A program made the position numbers and the translations under genes. The notes under the pieces are model-generated. The model was not told where the DNA came from, did no database searches, and was given only the letters and a program-made list of their open reading frames with translations. Shown here one piece after another: positions 17,746-27,469 of a stretch of 64,000 nucleotides of DNA. This DNA comes from Streptococcus pyogenes. GTDB taxonomy: Bacteria > Bacillota > Bacilli > Lactobacillales > Streptococcaceae. The stretch spans positions 1,674,001-1,738,000 of the forward strand of contig NZ_LN831034.1 of assembly GCF_002055535.1 (NCBI RefSeq), in the 5' to 3' direction. Within the stretch, counting starts at the first letter, position 1; each line of letters opens with the position of its first letter.

Positions 17746-18498
17746 CTACGACTTATCTAATTCTGACCAATCAACAAGAATTTGTTGGTCATCAAAAGGA
17801 TTGATGGCGACACCGAACGTTTCATCAAGCTCGTTTTCACCATTTCTTGGTTGATAAATATCATCAATCGTCCAAGTCAGAATCACTCCTTCAGCTTTCC
17901 TGAAAAGGCCTCCAAAATCGTCTTGGTTGTACCATTTCGCAAAGCTTTGAAGATTTGAAAAGGCGGGAACATAGCTTTTTCCTTCAGGCGTTGACATGGT
18001 AGGAAAAAGGCGGTCGTAATGGTTATTATCTTTAGGATAAACAAAGGCAGGAACAAGGTAAACCTTTTCCATCGTATCTGCCGCCACATTGTCATCACTC
18101 ATAAGCGTATTTAACACAGTGGTGTAATGGTTCATAAATTGAATCATATCACTGCTTTTGAAAATGGTAGAATTCCCAAAATCTCCCTTTTTCTTAAGGT
18201 TAAAGATAAGACCTGCTGCACCAGATGTAATGACTTCTTCTAGCACTGCAAGAGCTGAACGCTCCAGCCAATACTGACTTTGAGCACTCTTTTGTTCTTC
18301 TTTAAAGCGAGCCATATCTTCCTTATCGGTAAAAACAGGGGTAACCTTGACACCTTCGACTTCTATCACGTAGGGTTCTTTAGCAGCCCAGACAGGAAAA
18401 TTATGGAAAGCGTTGACAAGCGCAAGGCTATCCAAAAAGTTATCAGGCGCATTGATAAAAGCTCTTAAGCGAATATCTAATTCATTTGATTTAGTCAT
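17746..18498 (-). CDS. SseB-like protein
   Basis: 250-residue soluble protein with features of the SseB N-terminal domain family: [11 protein letters not shown], then the [26 protein letters not shown] motif near the middle. It overlaps pnp by 8 bp and precedes cysE by 8 bp, so it belongs to the pnp transcript. The function of this domain in streptococci is not established. Confidence 0.75.
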   Translation of the reverse strand: MTKSNELDIRLRAFINAPDNFLDSLALVNAFHNFPVWAAKEPYVIEVEGVKVTPVFTDKEDMARFKEEQKSAQSQYWLERSALAVLEEVITSGAAGLIFNLKKKGDFGNSTIFKSSDMIQFMNHYTTVLNTLMSDDNVAADTMEKVYLVPAFVYPKDNNHYDRLFPTMSTPEGKSYVPAFSNLQSFAKWYNQDDFGGLFRKAEGVILTWTIDDIYQPRNGENELDETFGVAINPFDDQQILVDWSELDKS

Positions 18499-20623
18499 GT
18501 TTTTCTTCTTTTTTCTCTGGTTTTGGTGGGCGTGGAATCAAAGCTTTCATTGAGGCATCCACACGACCCTTCTCATCAATCTTAATGACCTTAACATCAA
18601 CGTCTTCACCCACTTCAAGGACATCTGACACGTTGGTCGTTCTCGTCCAGGCAATTTCAGAAATGTGAACAAGAGCATCTGTCTTGTCAAAGAGGTTGAC
18701 AAAGGCACCAAATTTCTCAATACGGACAACCTTAGCATGGTAAACTTCGCCTACCTTAGCTTCACGAACAAGACCTGCAATAATTTCTTTAGTGCGGTCA
18801 ATGGCAGCTTGGTCACTTGAGTAGATAGAGACATTTCCTTCGTCATCAATATCAATTTTGACACCCGTTTCGGCAATAATCTTGTCAATAGTTTCGCCAC
18901 CTTTACCGATAACCACTTTGATTTTGTCTACGTCAATCTTGATGGTGTCAATTTTCGGTGCAGTTGGGGCTAACTCAGGACGTGGTTCAGCGATAGTTGC
19001 TTCAATCACATCAAGGATTTCAAAGCGAGCTTTTTTAGCTTGTGCAAGAGCTTCTTCTAGGATTTGAGGGGTAATTCCTGCAATCTTAATATCCATTTGA
19101 AGGGCTGTAATCCCTTCACGAGTTCCTGCCACTTTAAAGTCCATATCTCCAAAGTGGTCTTCAAGACCTTGGATATCGGTCAAGACTGTATAATTCGTCC
19201 CATCGGAAATGAGACCCATGGCAATCCCTGCCACAGGCGCTTTAATCGGCACACCACCAGCCATTAGGGCAAGGGTCCCAGCACAGATAGAAGCCTGAGA
19301 AGACGAACCGTTAGATTCTAGAACTTCGGCAACTAAACGAATAGCATAAGGAAACTCTTCTAAGCTTGGCAAGACTTGTTCAAGAGCGCGTTCACCTAAG
19401 GCACCGTGTCCAATTTCACGACGACCAGCAGCTCCGTAACGACCCGTTTCACCAACTGAATATTGCGGGAAATTGTAGTGATGCAAAAAGCGTTTTTTGT
19501 ACTCTGGGGCCAGACCATCAATGATTTGAGTTTCTCCCATTGGTGCCAAAGTCAAAACTGACAAGGCCTGCGTTTGACCGCGCGTAAAAAGACCTGATCC
19601 ATGTACTTTTGGCAAGAAGTCAACCACAGCATCAAGCGGACGAATTTCGTCAATCTTACGACCATCAGGACGAATCTTGTCTTCTGTAATGAGGCGGCGC
19701 ACCTCAGCATGCTCCATTTGTTCAAGGATTTCTGCCACGTCACGCATAATGGTTGCTAGGTTTTCGTCTTCTGCGTAACGCTCTTCGTATTCAGCCTTAA
19801 CCATTTCTTTAACGGCTTCTGTGGCTGCTTCACGCGCTTTTTTCTCTTCAACTTGAACAGCTTTTTGCAGTTGAGCATTGTACTTAGCCACAATATCAGC
19901 TTGTAAGTCTACATCAACCTGTAACAGTTCAACCTCAGCTTTTTCTTTACCAACAACTGCTACGATTTGTTCTTGGAAGGCAATTAATTCTTGAATAGCT
20001 TGGTGACCTTTTAAAAGAGCCTCAAGCATGATGTCTTCTGATAATTCTTTGGCACCAGACTCAACCATATTGATGGCTTCTTTGCTACCAGCAACAGTTA
20101 ATTCTAAGAGTGATGCTTCCATCTGTTCTTTATCTGGGTTAATGATGAACTCGCCATCAATATAGCCAACTTGAACACCTGCAATCGGTCCATTAAATGG
20201 AATATCTGAGATTGACAAGGCCAGAGATGAGCCAAACATCGCTGCCATTGGAGCGCTAGCATTTTCATCATAAGAAAGGACAGTGTTAATCACTTGTACT
20301 TCGTTACGAAAACCTTCGGCAAACATGGGACGAATCGGGCGGTCAATCAAGCGAGCTGTCAAGGTCGCATCTGTTGAAGGGCGTCCCTCACGTTTCATGA
20401 AACCTCCTGGGAATTTACCAGCGGCATACATTTTTTCTTCGTAATTAACTTGAAGGGGGAAGAAATCACCCGTTGCCATTTTCTTAGACATAACAGCTGC
20501 GGTCAGGACAGTTGAGTCGCCATAACGAACAACGGTTGCCCCATTGGCTTGCTTAGCGACTTGACCAACTTCAACAACAAGGGGTTTCCCTGCAAATGTT
20601 GTTGTAAAGGTTTGTTTTGACAT
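18491..20623 (-). CDS. pnp: polynucleotide phosphorylase
   Basis: 710-residue 3'-5' phosphorolytic exoribonuclease. Two RNase PH domains are seen ([14 protein letters not shown]..., [21 protein letters not shown] near residue 82, and the second with [16 protein letters not shown] and [15 protein letters not shown]). They are followed by KH ([20 protein letters not shown]) and S1 ([20 protein letters not shown]) domains. First gene of a pnp-sseB-like-cysE run. By family it is a trimeric enzyme of mRNA decay. Confidence 0.98.
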   Translation of the reverse strand: MSKQTFTTTFAGKPLVVEVGQVAKQANGATVVRYGDSTVLTAAVMSKKMATGDFFPLQVNYEEKMYAAGKFPGGFMKREGRPSTDATLTARLIDRPIRPMFAEGFRNEVQVINTVLSYDENASAPMAAMFGSSLALSISDIPFNGPIAGVQVGYIDGEFIINPDKEQMEASLLELTVAGSKEAINMVESGAKELSEDIMLEALLKGHQAIQELIAFQEQIVAVVGKEKAEVELLQVDVDLQADIVAKYNAQLQKAVQVEEKKAREAATEAVKEMVKAEYEERYAEDENLATIMRDVAEILEQMEHAEVRRLITEDKIRPDGRKIDEIRPLDAVVDFLPKVHGSGLFTRGQTQALSVLTLAPMGETQIIDGLAPEYKKRFLHHYNFPQYSVGETGRYGAAGRREIGHGALGERALEQVLPSLEEFPYAIRLVAEVLESNGSSSQASICAGTLALMAGGVPIKAPVAGIAMGLISDGTNYTVLTDIQGLEDHFGDMDFKVAGTREGITALQMDIKIAGITPQILEEALAQAKKARFEILDVIEATIAEPRPELAPTAPKIDTIKIDVDKIKVVIGKGGETIDKIIAETGVKIDIDDEGNVSIYSSDQAAIDRTKEIIAGLVREAKVGEVYHAKVVRIEKFGAFVNLFDKTDALVHISEIAWTRTTNVSDVLEVGEDVDVKVIKIDEKGRVDASMKALIPRPPKPEKKEEKHD

Positions 20624-20765
20624 ATATTCTCCTTTTAATTTTCAGAGGGGTAAAGAGGTACCTGTTCTCTGCTTAGATTCAGTTGTTATACGTTGTTTTG
20701 CTACAAAAAGCAACCTGCCACGCTTGTCACACGCTCCTCTTTGTATCAAACGACGTATCTGCTAC

Positions 20766-20794
20766 ATTTTACCATAAAATACTAGAAATTTCAC
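20766..20794 (-). promoter_or_regulatory. candidate pnp promoter
   Basis: Minus-strand GTGAAA (20789-20794), 17-bp spacer, extended -10 TGGTAAAAT (TAAAAT at 20766-20771). It would give a ~135-nt leader. PNPase leaders are often processed for autoregulation, but no specific structure was identified here. Confidence 0.45.
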
Positions 20795-20862
20795 TGTCAG
20801 ATCGCAATCTCTTGAAATGTCCTTGAAAAATATTAAACGAAACTTATACTCTTTAACAAAGC

Positions 20863-20891
20863 AAAAAAAAGCAGGTTGGTATGCCTGCTTT
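20863..20891 (-). terminator. terminator after the transaldolase-like gene
   Basis: AAAGCAGG/CCTGCTTT stem followed by T8 on the minus strand, 12 bp past the stop. Confidence 0.85.
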
Positions 20892-20903
20892 CGTCTCCTA
20901 ATA

Positions 20904-21635
20904 TTAATGATTGTAATCCTCTAAAATTTTAAAGCCGAGGCTGGTACTGTCTTTCAGAAACATTTGCACGGTTTCAAGGGAATAGTCTTCTAAATCTTTT
21001 CCTTGAAGAGGCAACTTGGCAATCAAATCAGTGGTACAAGTGATAATGTCCACGCCTAGCTGATCAGCTTGATAGATATTATAAGTTTCACGAGGACTAG
21101 CCCACAACAATTCGACCCCTTCTTTTTGACGACAAATGCGTAGAGCTTCTTCCATGATTGGCATTGGGTCAACGCCGGTATCTGCAATACGACCAGCAAA
21201 AACAGACACAATAGCTGGAACTCGAGCGGTTAAATGATCAACCACAGCTTGAGTCTGCTCAATTGTAAAAATGGCTGTGACGTTTAACTTAATGCCTTTG
21301 GCTGACAACTTTTGAATGAGGGGACAGGTTGATTCTCCTGTTGAAGTGGTGACTGGAATTTTCACATAGATATTGTCACCTAGACTGGCAATTTTCTCAG
21401 CTTCCTTTTCCATGCTTGCGAGATCATCCGCAAAGACTTCAAAGGACACTGGGTAGTCTGTAATTTTGGCAAGCACTTCTTTGGCAAAGCCAATATAAGA
21501 ACTGATGCCTGCTTTTTTCATCAAACTTGGATTGGTTGTAAAGCCTGTGACCAAACCTGTTTGTAAATCCTTTAACATGGTCTCTAAGACCGCACCGTCT
21601 GAAAAGACTTTAACGTTTAGTTTTTTTGTCATCAT
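20904..21635 (-). CDS. transaldolase-like/fructose-6-phosphate aldolase family protein
   Basis: 243 residues of the TalC/MipB small transaldolase family. LVTGFTTNPSLMKKAG is the phosphate-binding N-terminal motif, IYVKIPVTTSTGES holds the Schiff-base lysine, and LNVTAIFTIEQTQ and VSVFAGRIADTGVDP follow. Last gene of the Ula-type PTS operon, 9 bp after the EIIC gene, so it probably acts on a sugar phosphate made by this PTS. A frameshift in the EIIC gene leaves its present role open. Confidence 0.82.
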   Translation of the reverse strand: MMTKKLNVKVFSDGAVLETMLKDLQTGLVTGFTTNPSLMKKAGISSYIGFAKEVLAKITDYPVSFEVFADDLASMEKEAEKIASLGDNIYVKIPVTTSTGESTCPLIQKLSAKGIKLNVTAIFTIEQTQAVVDHLTARVPAIVSVFAGRIADTGVDPMPIMEEALRICRQKEGVELLWASPRETYNIYQADQLGVDIITCTTDLIAKLPLQGKDLEDYSLETVQMFLKDSTSLGFKILEDYNH

Positions 21636-21644
21636 ATCCTCCTT

Positions 21645-23023
21645 TTAGATTTCTACTGAAACATTATTGATGGCTTCTTGAGATTTTGACAGAAAGTTTG
21701 GAAGCACCAATACAATAGCAAGCACAGCAACCACCAAGTAAATACCGATTTGACCAATCGACGTTCCTAAGCGGCCCAGTAAAATCCCTAAAACACCGAA
21801 ATCCACATCTCCAAAGGTCGTGTTTGAAAAACCAAGTTTACCAAGTACAGGTAGAAGCATGGCTGGCAAGAAGGCGAGTAATAAGCCATTAGCGAAGCAC
21901 CAATCATCGCACCGCGACGACCACCTGTTGAATTTCCAAAAATCTCTGCTGTTGCACCGCAGAAGAAATGAGGCACCATACCTGGGATAATCAGGACACC
22001 ACCTGCAACTCCTAAAATCAACATCCCAAGTAAGCCACCAACGAAACTTGACGCAAAACCGATGATAACAGCGGTTGGCGCATAAGGGAAGAATACCGCA
22101 CAATCCACGGCTGGAATAGCATTTGGAATTAATTTGTTAGCAATACCTTGGAAGGCTGGAATCAAGTCAGCCAAAATCATGCGAACACCAGCGTAGACAA
22201 TTGCCACACCAACCGCAAAGGTAAGACCACTCTTAATGGCAAAAATAAATGGGTTTTGACCTGCTGCTAATTCTTCTGCTACTGAAGCATTCCTCAAAAC
22301 AGAAGCCACTGTTGCCACCAAGTAGAAAATCACCATGATAAGTCCTGTTGAAATGGTGGTGTTGCGCAAGAAACTCCATTTTTCAGAAATCTGAAGGTCT
22401 TCGGTATCTTTACTGTCTTTGCCAACCTTGCTACCAACCCAGGCAGAAAGGTAATAGCCCAAACTACCAAAGTGTCCCATAGCGATTTCATCTCCGTCAG
22501 TCACTTTCAGAGTATACTGTTGACCAATGGCTGGCGAAATAGCTGACCAAGCTCCCAAGAGGAACCCATCTAAGATAATCAAAAGACTTCCTTTGAAACC
22601 AACAGCTCCAAGCACGGCGGACAAGAGACAAGCCATAAAGAAGCTGTGATGTCCTGTTAAGAAAATGTATTTGAAGCGGGTAAAACGAGCAAAAGCCAAA
22701 TTGAGCAATAACCCAACCACCAAGATGGACATAGTTTCCACACCCAGAATCTTTTGAGCGACAGAAGTGACGGCTTCGTTATTTGGCACTACGCCAGTGA
22801 TGCTAAAACCGTGCTCAATGAGTTTGGCAAGAGGGTCCAAATTGGTCACAATAACACCCGCCCCTGCAACAAGCATAAGGTATCCCAAAATCGGCCCCAA
22901 GGTTCCTGTCAACACCTTATGAGCAGGTGTTTTCAAAGCCACCAACCCTGCAAAGGCAATCAAGCCCATTAAAAATGCAGGTTCTTTTAAAATATCTCGA
23001 ATAAATGATAATAATGCTTCCAT
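21645..23023 (-). pseudogene. ulaA: ascorbate-type PTS EIIC (UlaA/SgaT), frameshifted
   Basis: Multi-helix permease of the UlaA family, broken by a single-base loss near 21890. The first ~378 residues (start MEALLSFIRDILKEPAFLMG, through GRRGAMIGASL) read in one frame, which then runs off into unrelated residues and stops at 21788. The correct end (NGLLLAFLPAMLLPVLGKLG..., 81 residues) is in the next frame, ending at 21645. Restoring one base gives about 459 residues, a normal family length. Either a real mutation or a sequencing error. Neighbours are the matching EIIB, regulator and aldolase genes. Confidence 0.8.
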
Positions 23024-23049
23024 AGTATCTTCCTATTTCCTTTAAAGGC

Positions 23050-23334
23050 TTATTCCTTGCCACTCATTTCCTTGAGAACCGGAACCAAATCTTCTTCAAT
23101 TTTTTTACGATTGGTATAGCTTTTAACGATACAAACCTTGGCATCCTCTGGAAAAATATCTTTAAATTCTTTAACGGTAACAAACAAATCTGCACCCTTT
23201 CCAACAGCCGCATTGGAATCACAGGATTCTGCATCCACATCAATACCCAAACTAGAGGCGATAGCTTCTACTTTCATGCGAAGTAACAAGCTACTACCAA
23301 TACCGTTTCCACAAACCGTTACAATTTTAATCAT
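23050..23334 (-). CDS. ulaB: ascorbate-type PTS EIIB component
   Basis: 94-residue EIIB of the lactose/ascorbate type with the phosphocysteine in KIVTVCGNGIGSSLLLRMK. The start is set at MIKIVTVCG (23334) because AAGGAGACGAATCAC precedes it. The longer frame to 23355 lacks a site. It overlaps the end of the upstream regulator gene by 8 bp. It would transfer phosphate from the EIIA domain to the substrate carried by the EIIC. Confidence 0.88.
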   Translation of the reverse strand: MIKIVTVCGNGIGSSLLLRMKVEAIASSLGIDVDAESCDSNAAVGKGADLFVTVKEFKDIFPEDAKVCIVKSYTNRKKIEEDLVPVLKEMSGKE

Positions 23335-25387
23335 GTGATTCGTCTCCTTTTTCAATCATATGGCTAATCAGACTCATTATTTCCTCAGTATTCTTAGCCT
23401 CAATTAATTGCTCAATATGTTCATCATCATCTAAAATCAACGACAGTTCCTGCAAAGCCTTCAAATGTGAACTAGAATCCACAGCAGACAAAACAAAAAT
23501 CAATTGCACTTGCTTGTCTGGATCACCTTCTTGCTTCAAATCAAAGCTGACAGGTTCTTTTAGTTGTAAGAGAGACATGCCTAACTGCCGCGTTCCTTTT
23601 TCAGGCGCCGCATGAGGAACAGCCACCTTAGGGGCTAAAACAATATAGGCCCCAAGCTCATTGACCGAATCAATCATGCCATCGATATAAGATGTTTCAA
23701 TCATCTGGTGTTCTAGTAAAGGCTGAGCAGCCAAACGAATCGCTTCCTGCCAATCCGAAACAGCATCAGCCTGCCTAATAAAATCTGCTGTTAACAAGTC
23801 CAATAGTCCTAGACCTCCTTTTTCAATCGTTAAATGGTTACCAATCAGGTAACGGGATAAATCACTAACAAGTCCTTCTTTATTAGTAATCGTGGTATGT
23901 TTATGAATAATACTCAACAGATCATCCAAAGCGAATTGCTCTGACAAGGGAAGATGAAAGTCATCACAGACCATCTTTTTCAACATCATTTTTTCAACAG
24001 GTCCCATCAAAGCTTGCGTCACATAAACAGGTTTAGCACAGTCAAAAGCTACTGTTGAAAAAATCAAATCAAAGGATGCTGGATCCAACAACTTTATTTT
24101 GTCCAGCTGGTGAATCCTAATAAACTGTAGCTGTGGAAAAAGTTCCTTCAAGGTTGCCTCCAACATCAGAGACGAACTAATGCCATTAGGGCAAACAGAT
24201 AAGGCTACCAGCTGATTGCTTGGCCTCTTCTTAGGGGCCTGCAACCATCTCCCAAAATGAATGGTAAAATAAGCAACCTCATCTTCATTAACTGATTTCC
24301 CCAATTGTTTTTCTAGAGGAGAAAGGCTGCGCTTGACCAAGTAAAAGAGAGATTCATAATCTTGTTTGATTTGTTCCTTCAAAGGATTGGTCAAGTTAAT
24401 GTCGTAGTAAAGTCGGTAATAAGCTGGCAAAAGGTGACTGTATAGGTTCTGACGAAGTTCTGGGGTATCGGTGATAGACAATCCCGTGTTAACCGCCACC
24501 GAATTGATGATTTCCTCCATAATGTCATAAATAGGTTGCTGAAAGACTAACTCTAAGTCACCTTGGATACAACCAAGTAACCTAGATTGAACCAAATATT
24601 TTTCTTCGGTTAGACTGGGGAAGTTGACCAATAACTGGTCCACCATCGTTTCAACAGCTGGCGAAGCTAAAGGAAAAGTATCCACTGCTTCAGCCCTTAC
24701 GTTCCGTGAAAATGGTCGATGAGCGAGAAGGCAGAAAAAATAAATCAAATCCCTCAATTTCTCCGAAATAAAAGTTAAGTGGTTCTCCCTGCTCAGTTCC
24801 TCCAACGTTGCTGCCATCACCTTTTTCTGGTCGGGCAAACCAAGTTCATGCAATAAGTAACTGAACACCCAAGGTCCAGATGTGACTTGCAAAAGAGAAC
24901 TGACCGCTGATTCTAAGAGACGCCGCAAGGCTAAGGGTTCTCCTTCAAAAAAATAACCATCCTGGCGATTGTAAGCTAAAGTTACCTGAAAAGCTTGTAC
25001 CCGATCACGCACCAAGTTTAAATCAGCAATAACAGAATTTCTGCTGAGCCGTAACAAGCTTTCCAAGTGGTTAATGGAGATAAATTCTTTAGCCATCATG
25101 ATGTAAATGATAATCATATCCAGACGCTCATCTTGAAAGAGATAGTCGTCTAAGGTAGGTAGCATGCGATTCAACAAGTCCTTTTCAGTAAGGTCTGGCG
25201 GATAAACCAGCTGCCTGTCCAGAGCAATAAGGGGTAACTGATAGAGTGACAACGTGTCATTGATTTTAGCAATATCTGCCAGTATATGACGTTTGCTTGC
25301 CTTTAAAATGGATTCAAATGCCTCCAGTGAATGTCCTTTATATTTAGAAAAGAGTTGATAGTTTCTGATGAGCTCATGAGATAGCAT
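23327..25387 (-). CDS. PRD-containing PTS regulator with EIIB and EIIA domains
   Basis: BglG/MtlR-type transcription regulator, 686 residues. It has N-terminal winged helices (ISINHLESLLRLSRNSVIADL) and PRD segments with histidines (VAYFTIHFGRW). A GatB-like EIIB domain follows (VALSVCPNGISSSLMLEATL), then a fructose/mannitol-type EIIA (VAVPHAAPEKGTRQLGMSLL with the active His). It both senses and may feed the PTS, since no separate EIIA gene exists here. The start is set at 25387 (MLSHELIRNYQLF) because AGGAGGAGATGAC precedes it and the promoter lies just upstream; the frame extends to 25489. Confidence 0.85.
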   Translation of the reverse strand: MLSHELIRNYQLFSKYKGHSLEAFESILKASKRHILADIAKINDTLSLYQLPLIALDRQLVYPPDLTEKDLLNRMLPTLDDYLFQDERLDMIIIYIMMAKEFISINHLESLLRLSRNSVIADLNLVRDRVQAFQVTLAYNRQDGYFFEGEPLALRRLLESAVSSLLQVTSGPWVFSYLLHELGLPDQKKVMAATLEELSRENHLTFISEKLRDLIYFFCLLAHRPFSRNVRAEAVDTFPLASPAVETMVDQLLVNFPSLTEEKYLVQSRLLGCIQGDLELVFQQPIYDIMEEIINSVAVNTGLSITDTPELRQNLYSHLLPAYYRLYYDINLTNPLKEQIKQDYESLFYLVKRSLSPLEKQLGKSVNEDEVAYFTIHFGRWLQAPKKRPSNQLVALSVCPNGISSSLMLEATLKELFPQLQFIRIHQLDKIKLLDPASFDLIFSTVAFDCAKPVYVTQALMGPVEKMMLKKMVCDDFHLPLSEQFALDDLLSIIHKHTTITNKEGLVSDLSRYLIGNHLTIEKGGLGLLDLLTADFIRQADAVSDWQEAIRLAAQPLLEHQMIETSYIDGMIDSVNELGAYIVLAPKVAVPHAAPEKGTRQLGMSLLQLKEPVSFDLKQEGDPDKQVQLIFVLSAVDSSSHLKALQELSLILDDDEHIEQLIEAKNTEEIMSLISHMIEKGDESHD

Positions 25388-25408
25388 GTCATCTCCTCCT
25401 ATAATGTC

Positions 25409-25437
25409 AGTATAAAATGAAGCGTTTTCATTTTCAA
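25409..25437 (-). promoter_or_regulatory. promoter of the Ula-type PTS operon with embedded cre
   Basis: Minus-strand -35 TTGAAA (25432-25437), 17-bp spacer, -10 TATACT (25409-25414). The spacer contains ATGAAAACGCTTCAT (25417-25431), a cre with one mismatch, so CcpA binding would directly occlude RNA polymerase. Confidence 0.75.
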
Positions 25438-25443
25438 GATAAA

Positions 25444-25489
25444 TTGAGTCCAATTGTCTCATGTCATTTTTGACTGCAATTGGACTCAA
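25444..25489. promoter_or_regulatory. perfect 13-bp inverted repeat upstream of the PTS operon promoter
   Basis: TTGAGTCCAATTG (25444-25456) and its exact complement (25477-25489) around 20 bases, immediately upstream of the -35 box. The two half-sites are 33 bp apart centre to centre, about three helical turns. That suits an activator such as the PRD regulator encoded downstream; this assignment is inference. Confidence 0.6.
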
Positions 25490-25572
25490 CAGGTGATATC
25501 ATTGTAACAAGTTCCTCAAAAGGTGGTCAAAAATAGGCAAATCTGGGAATTGATTCCCTTTTTCTTCATGAT

Positions 25573-25612
25573 ACAACAAAAGATACCTCATCACTGAGAT
25601 ACCTTTTGTTGT
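25573..25612. terminator. hairpin between rpsO and the PTS operon
   Basis: ACAACAAAAGATACCTCA and TGAGATACCTTTTGTTGT pair with two mismatches around TCAC. T-rich on both 3' sides, so it could act in either direction as a second barrier after rpsO. Apart from this stem and the rpsO terminator, 25490-25738 holds nothing I recognise. Confidence 0.55.
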
Positions 25613-25696
25613 TAAATAAAATCATCAACTGCTAAAAAAACAGTCTTAGACCATTCTAGCCAAATGTGTAAGTTAACAAACAACATGTCAAAAATG

Positions 25697-25728
25697 AAAA
25701 AGCCCACTGCATAAGCAGAGGACTTTTT
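25697..25728 (-). terminator. rpsO terminator
   Basis: AAAAAGTCCTCTGC pairs with GCAGTGGGCTTTTT on the minus strand around a 4-base loop, ending in a T run, 10 bp past the rpsO stop. Confidence 0.88.
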
Positions 25729-25738
25729 AAACTTGAAA

Positions 25739-26008
25739 TTAACGACGAAGTCCAAGAGATTGGATCAACTCACGGTAACGGTTAACATCTGTACGACGTA
25801 GGTATGCCAACAAGTTACGACGGTGACCAATTTTTTTCATCAATCCACGGTAAGTAGCGTGGTCTTTTTTGTGTTGTTTGATGTGGCTGTTCAAGTGGTT
25901 GATTTCCCAAGTAAGAACTGCTACTTGAACTTCAACTGAACCTGTATCGCCTTCATGACGTGCATATTGAGCAATGATTTCATTTTTTTTCTCTTTTGAG
26001 ATTGCCAT
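25739..26008 (-). CDS. rpsO: 30S ribosomal protein S15 (uS15)
   Basis: 89 residues with the S15 signature ([42 protein letters not shown] and the C-terminal [21 protein letters not shown]). Binds 16S rRNA early in 30S assembly. Single-gene unit with its own terminator. In many bacteria rpsO adjoins pnp; here the Ula-type operon lies between them. Confidence 0.98.
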   Translation of the reverse strand: MAISKEKKNEIIAQYARHEGDTGSVEVQVAVLTWEINHLNSHIKQHKKDHATYRGLMKKIGHRRNLLAYLRRTDVNRYRELIQSLGLRR

Positions 26009-26165
26009 AATATATTCTCCTTTTTTTGCTTAATCCGAGTCTTAGGATTGGCACTCCTAAAACCAAGAAAAAGTTGGTTTGTCTTTCGACCACTCTATTC
26101 TAGCAGATTCATAATATTAGGTCAACCGTTATCCTATTATTCTAAGCTCTCACATCCAAACCACC

Positions 26166-26399
26166 TTAAGCAACAGAACTAGCAAGGCCAAATAGCCAAG
26201 AGGCTGTTTTTAAATCAGAATAAACCTGTGCGATTGCTTGCCTAATAAGATAACCAGCTAAAAGAGGTAAGATGGCTGATCCCCGCACTTCAGCTGATAA
26301 GCGGTAACCTAGCATAGTCATTCATTTCTTTCCAACAAAGTGTTCACTGATAATATTAATTGCTCTAGTATTAACAAACCCAATCCCTAATCCATGAAC
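26166..26399 (-). pseudogene. MFS transporter fragment
   Basis: One frame reads HGLGIGFVNTRAINIISEHF, then in-frame TGA, then MTMLGYRLSAEVRGSAILP and LLAGYLIRQ, ending at TAA. The NTRAIN..ISE.F.G..R/K pattern and Gly/Leu-rich helix match the middle/C-terminal half of major-facilitator drug-efflux proteins. No N-terminal half is present, and the stop plus missing length make it a remnant. Family assignment is by motif memory only. Confidence 0.6.
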
Positions 26400-26716
26400 A
26401 CAGCTTATTAACCGATGCGACCTGCCTTTATGACATAGGTCAAGAGTTGACACAAAATGTTTGCCAACAAAACATTACCTATACCGTCAAAGAGCGCTTT
26501 GCTTCCTATACCCTTGAAGCGCAAGCCAACCAAGAGGTTCATCTAAACCTTACATTATTAGCAAACCGTTTTGGAACAAGCGATCGCCATCTTAAGCACG
26601 TACTTAAGCAGCCCATTTTTCAGAGGATTATCGAACGCATCTGCTTCAAAACCTATCGTATTGCCGATTTAGACGCTCTAACTCAATTAAGACCTCTGAG
26701 GTATGCAGCCCATTAA
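26375..26716 (+). pseudogene. Crp/Fnr-family regulator, C-terminal remnant
   Basis: Open frame with the C-terminal winged helix of Crp/Fnr (YeiL-like) regulators: ITYTVKERFASYTLEAQANQ, then LNLTLLANRFGTSDRHLKHV and YRIADLDALTQL. The cyclic-nucleotide-like N-terminal domain is missing: the frame is closed by a TAA at 26372. A TTG-initiated 89-residue product from 26447 is possible but has no ribosome site. It meets the MFS fragment head to head, overlapping 25 bp. Confidence 0.65.
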
Positions 26717-26755
26717 CTTATAATAGCAATCACTCTAACCACTATCTGACTTTTC

Positions 26756-26784
26756 TTTAAAAAAGAAATGATTTGTGATATAGT
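26756..26784 (+). promoter_or_regulatory. candidate def promoter
   Basis: TTTAAA (26756-26761), 17-bp spacer, TATAGT preceded by TGA (extended -10, 26779-26784). The leader is ~25 nt with AAAGGAG at the def start. Confidence 0.6.
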
Positions 26785-26816
26785 AAATCCAGTTAAAAAA
26801 AAGTAAAGGAGTAGAC

Positions 26817-27431
26817 ATGTCTGCACAAGATAAATTAATTAAACCTAGTCATCTGATTACCATGGATGACATTATTCGTGAAGGGAATCCAACTTTAAGA
26901 GCTGTCGCCAAAGAAGTGAGCTTACCCTTGTGTGATGAGGATATCCTATTAGGAGAAAAGATGATGCAATTTTTGAAGCATTCTCAAGATCCTGTAATGG
27001 CGGAAAAACTTGGTCTTAGGGCCGGTGTTGGTCTAGCAGCTCCTCAGATTGATGTGTCAAAACGTATCATCGCTGTGCTCGTTCCTAATCTTCCTGATAA
27101 AGAAGGAAATCCTCCTAAAGAAGCCTATAGCTGGCAAGAAGTCCTGTATAATCCTAAAATCGTTTCTCATTCTGTTCAAGATGCAGCCCTTTCTGATGGC
27201 GAAGGTTGTTTATCTGTCGATCGTGTTGTTGAAGGGTATGTGGTTCGCCATGCTCGTGTTACAGTAGACTACTATGATAAAGAAGGACAACAGCATCGCA
27301 TCAAATTAAAGGGATACAACGCTATTGTGGTTCAACATGAAATTGACCATATCAATGGTGTTTTGTTCTACGATCGGATCAATGCTAAAAACCCCTTTGA
27401 AACCAAAGAAGAGCTCTTGATTTTAGACTAA
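26817..27431 (+). CDS. def: peptide deformylase
   Basis: 204 residues, type 2 (Gram-positive) deformylase. All three metal-site motifs are intact: [14 protein letters not shown] (Cys ligand) and [12 protein letters not shown] (two His ligands and catalytic Glu). Removes the formyl group from nascent N-terminal methionine. Starts [20 protein letters not shown] after AAAGGAGTAGAC. Ends inside a long bidirectional terminator shared with the convergent reductase gene. Confidence 0.96.
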   Translation: MSAQDKLIKPSHLITMDDIIREGNPTLRAVAKEVSLPLCDEDILLGEKMMQFLKHSQDPVMAEKLGLRAGVGLAAPQIDVSKRIIAVLVPNLPDKEGNPPKEAYSWQEVLYNPKIVSHSVQDAALSDGEGCLSVDRVVEGYVVRHARVTVDYYDKEGQQHRIKLKGYNAIVVQHEIDHINGVLFYDRINAKNPFETKEELLILD

Positions 27432-27469
27432 CAAAAAAAGGCCCTTTAGCCTTTTTTTGTTAGTCTAAA
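27422..27469. terminator. bidirectional terminator, perfect 21-bp stem
   Basis: Arms 27422-27442 and 27449-27469 pair without mismatch around CCTTTA, with A7/T7 tracts in both directions. The arms include the def stop (27429-27431) and the stop of the convergent reductase gene (27465-27467). Confidence 0.9.
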
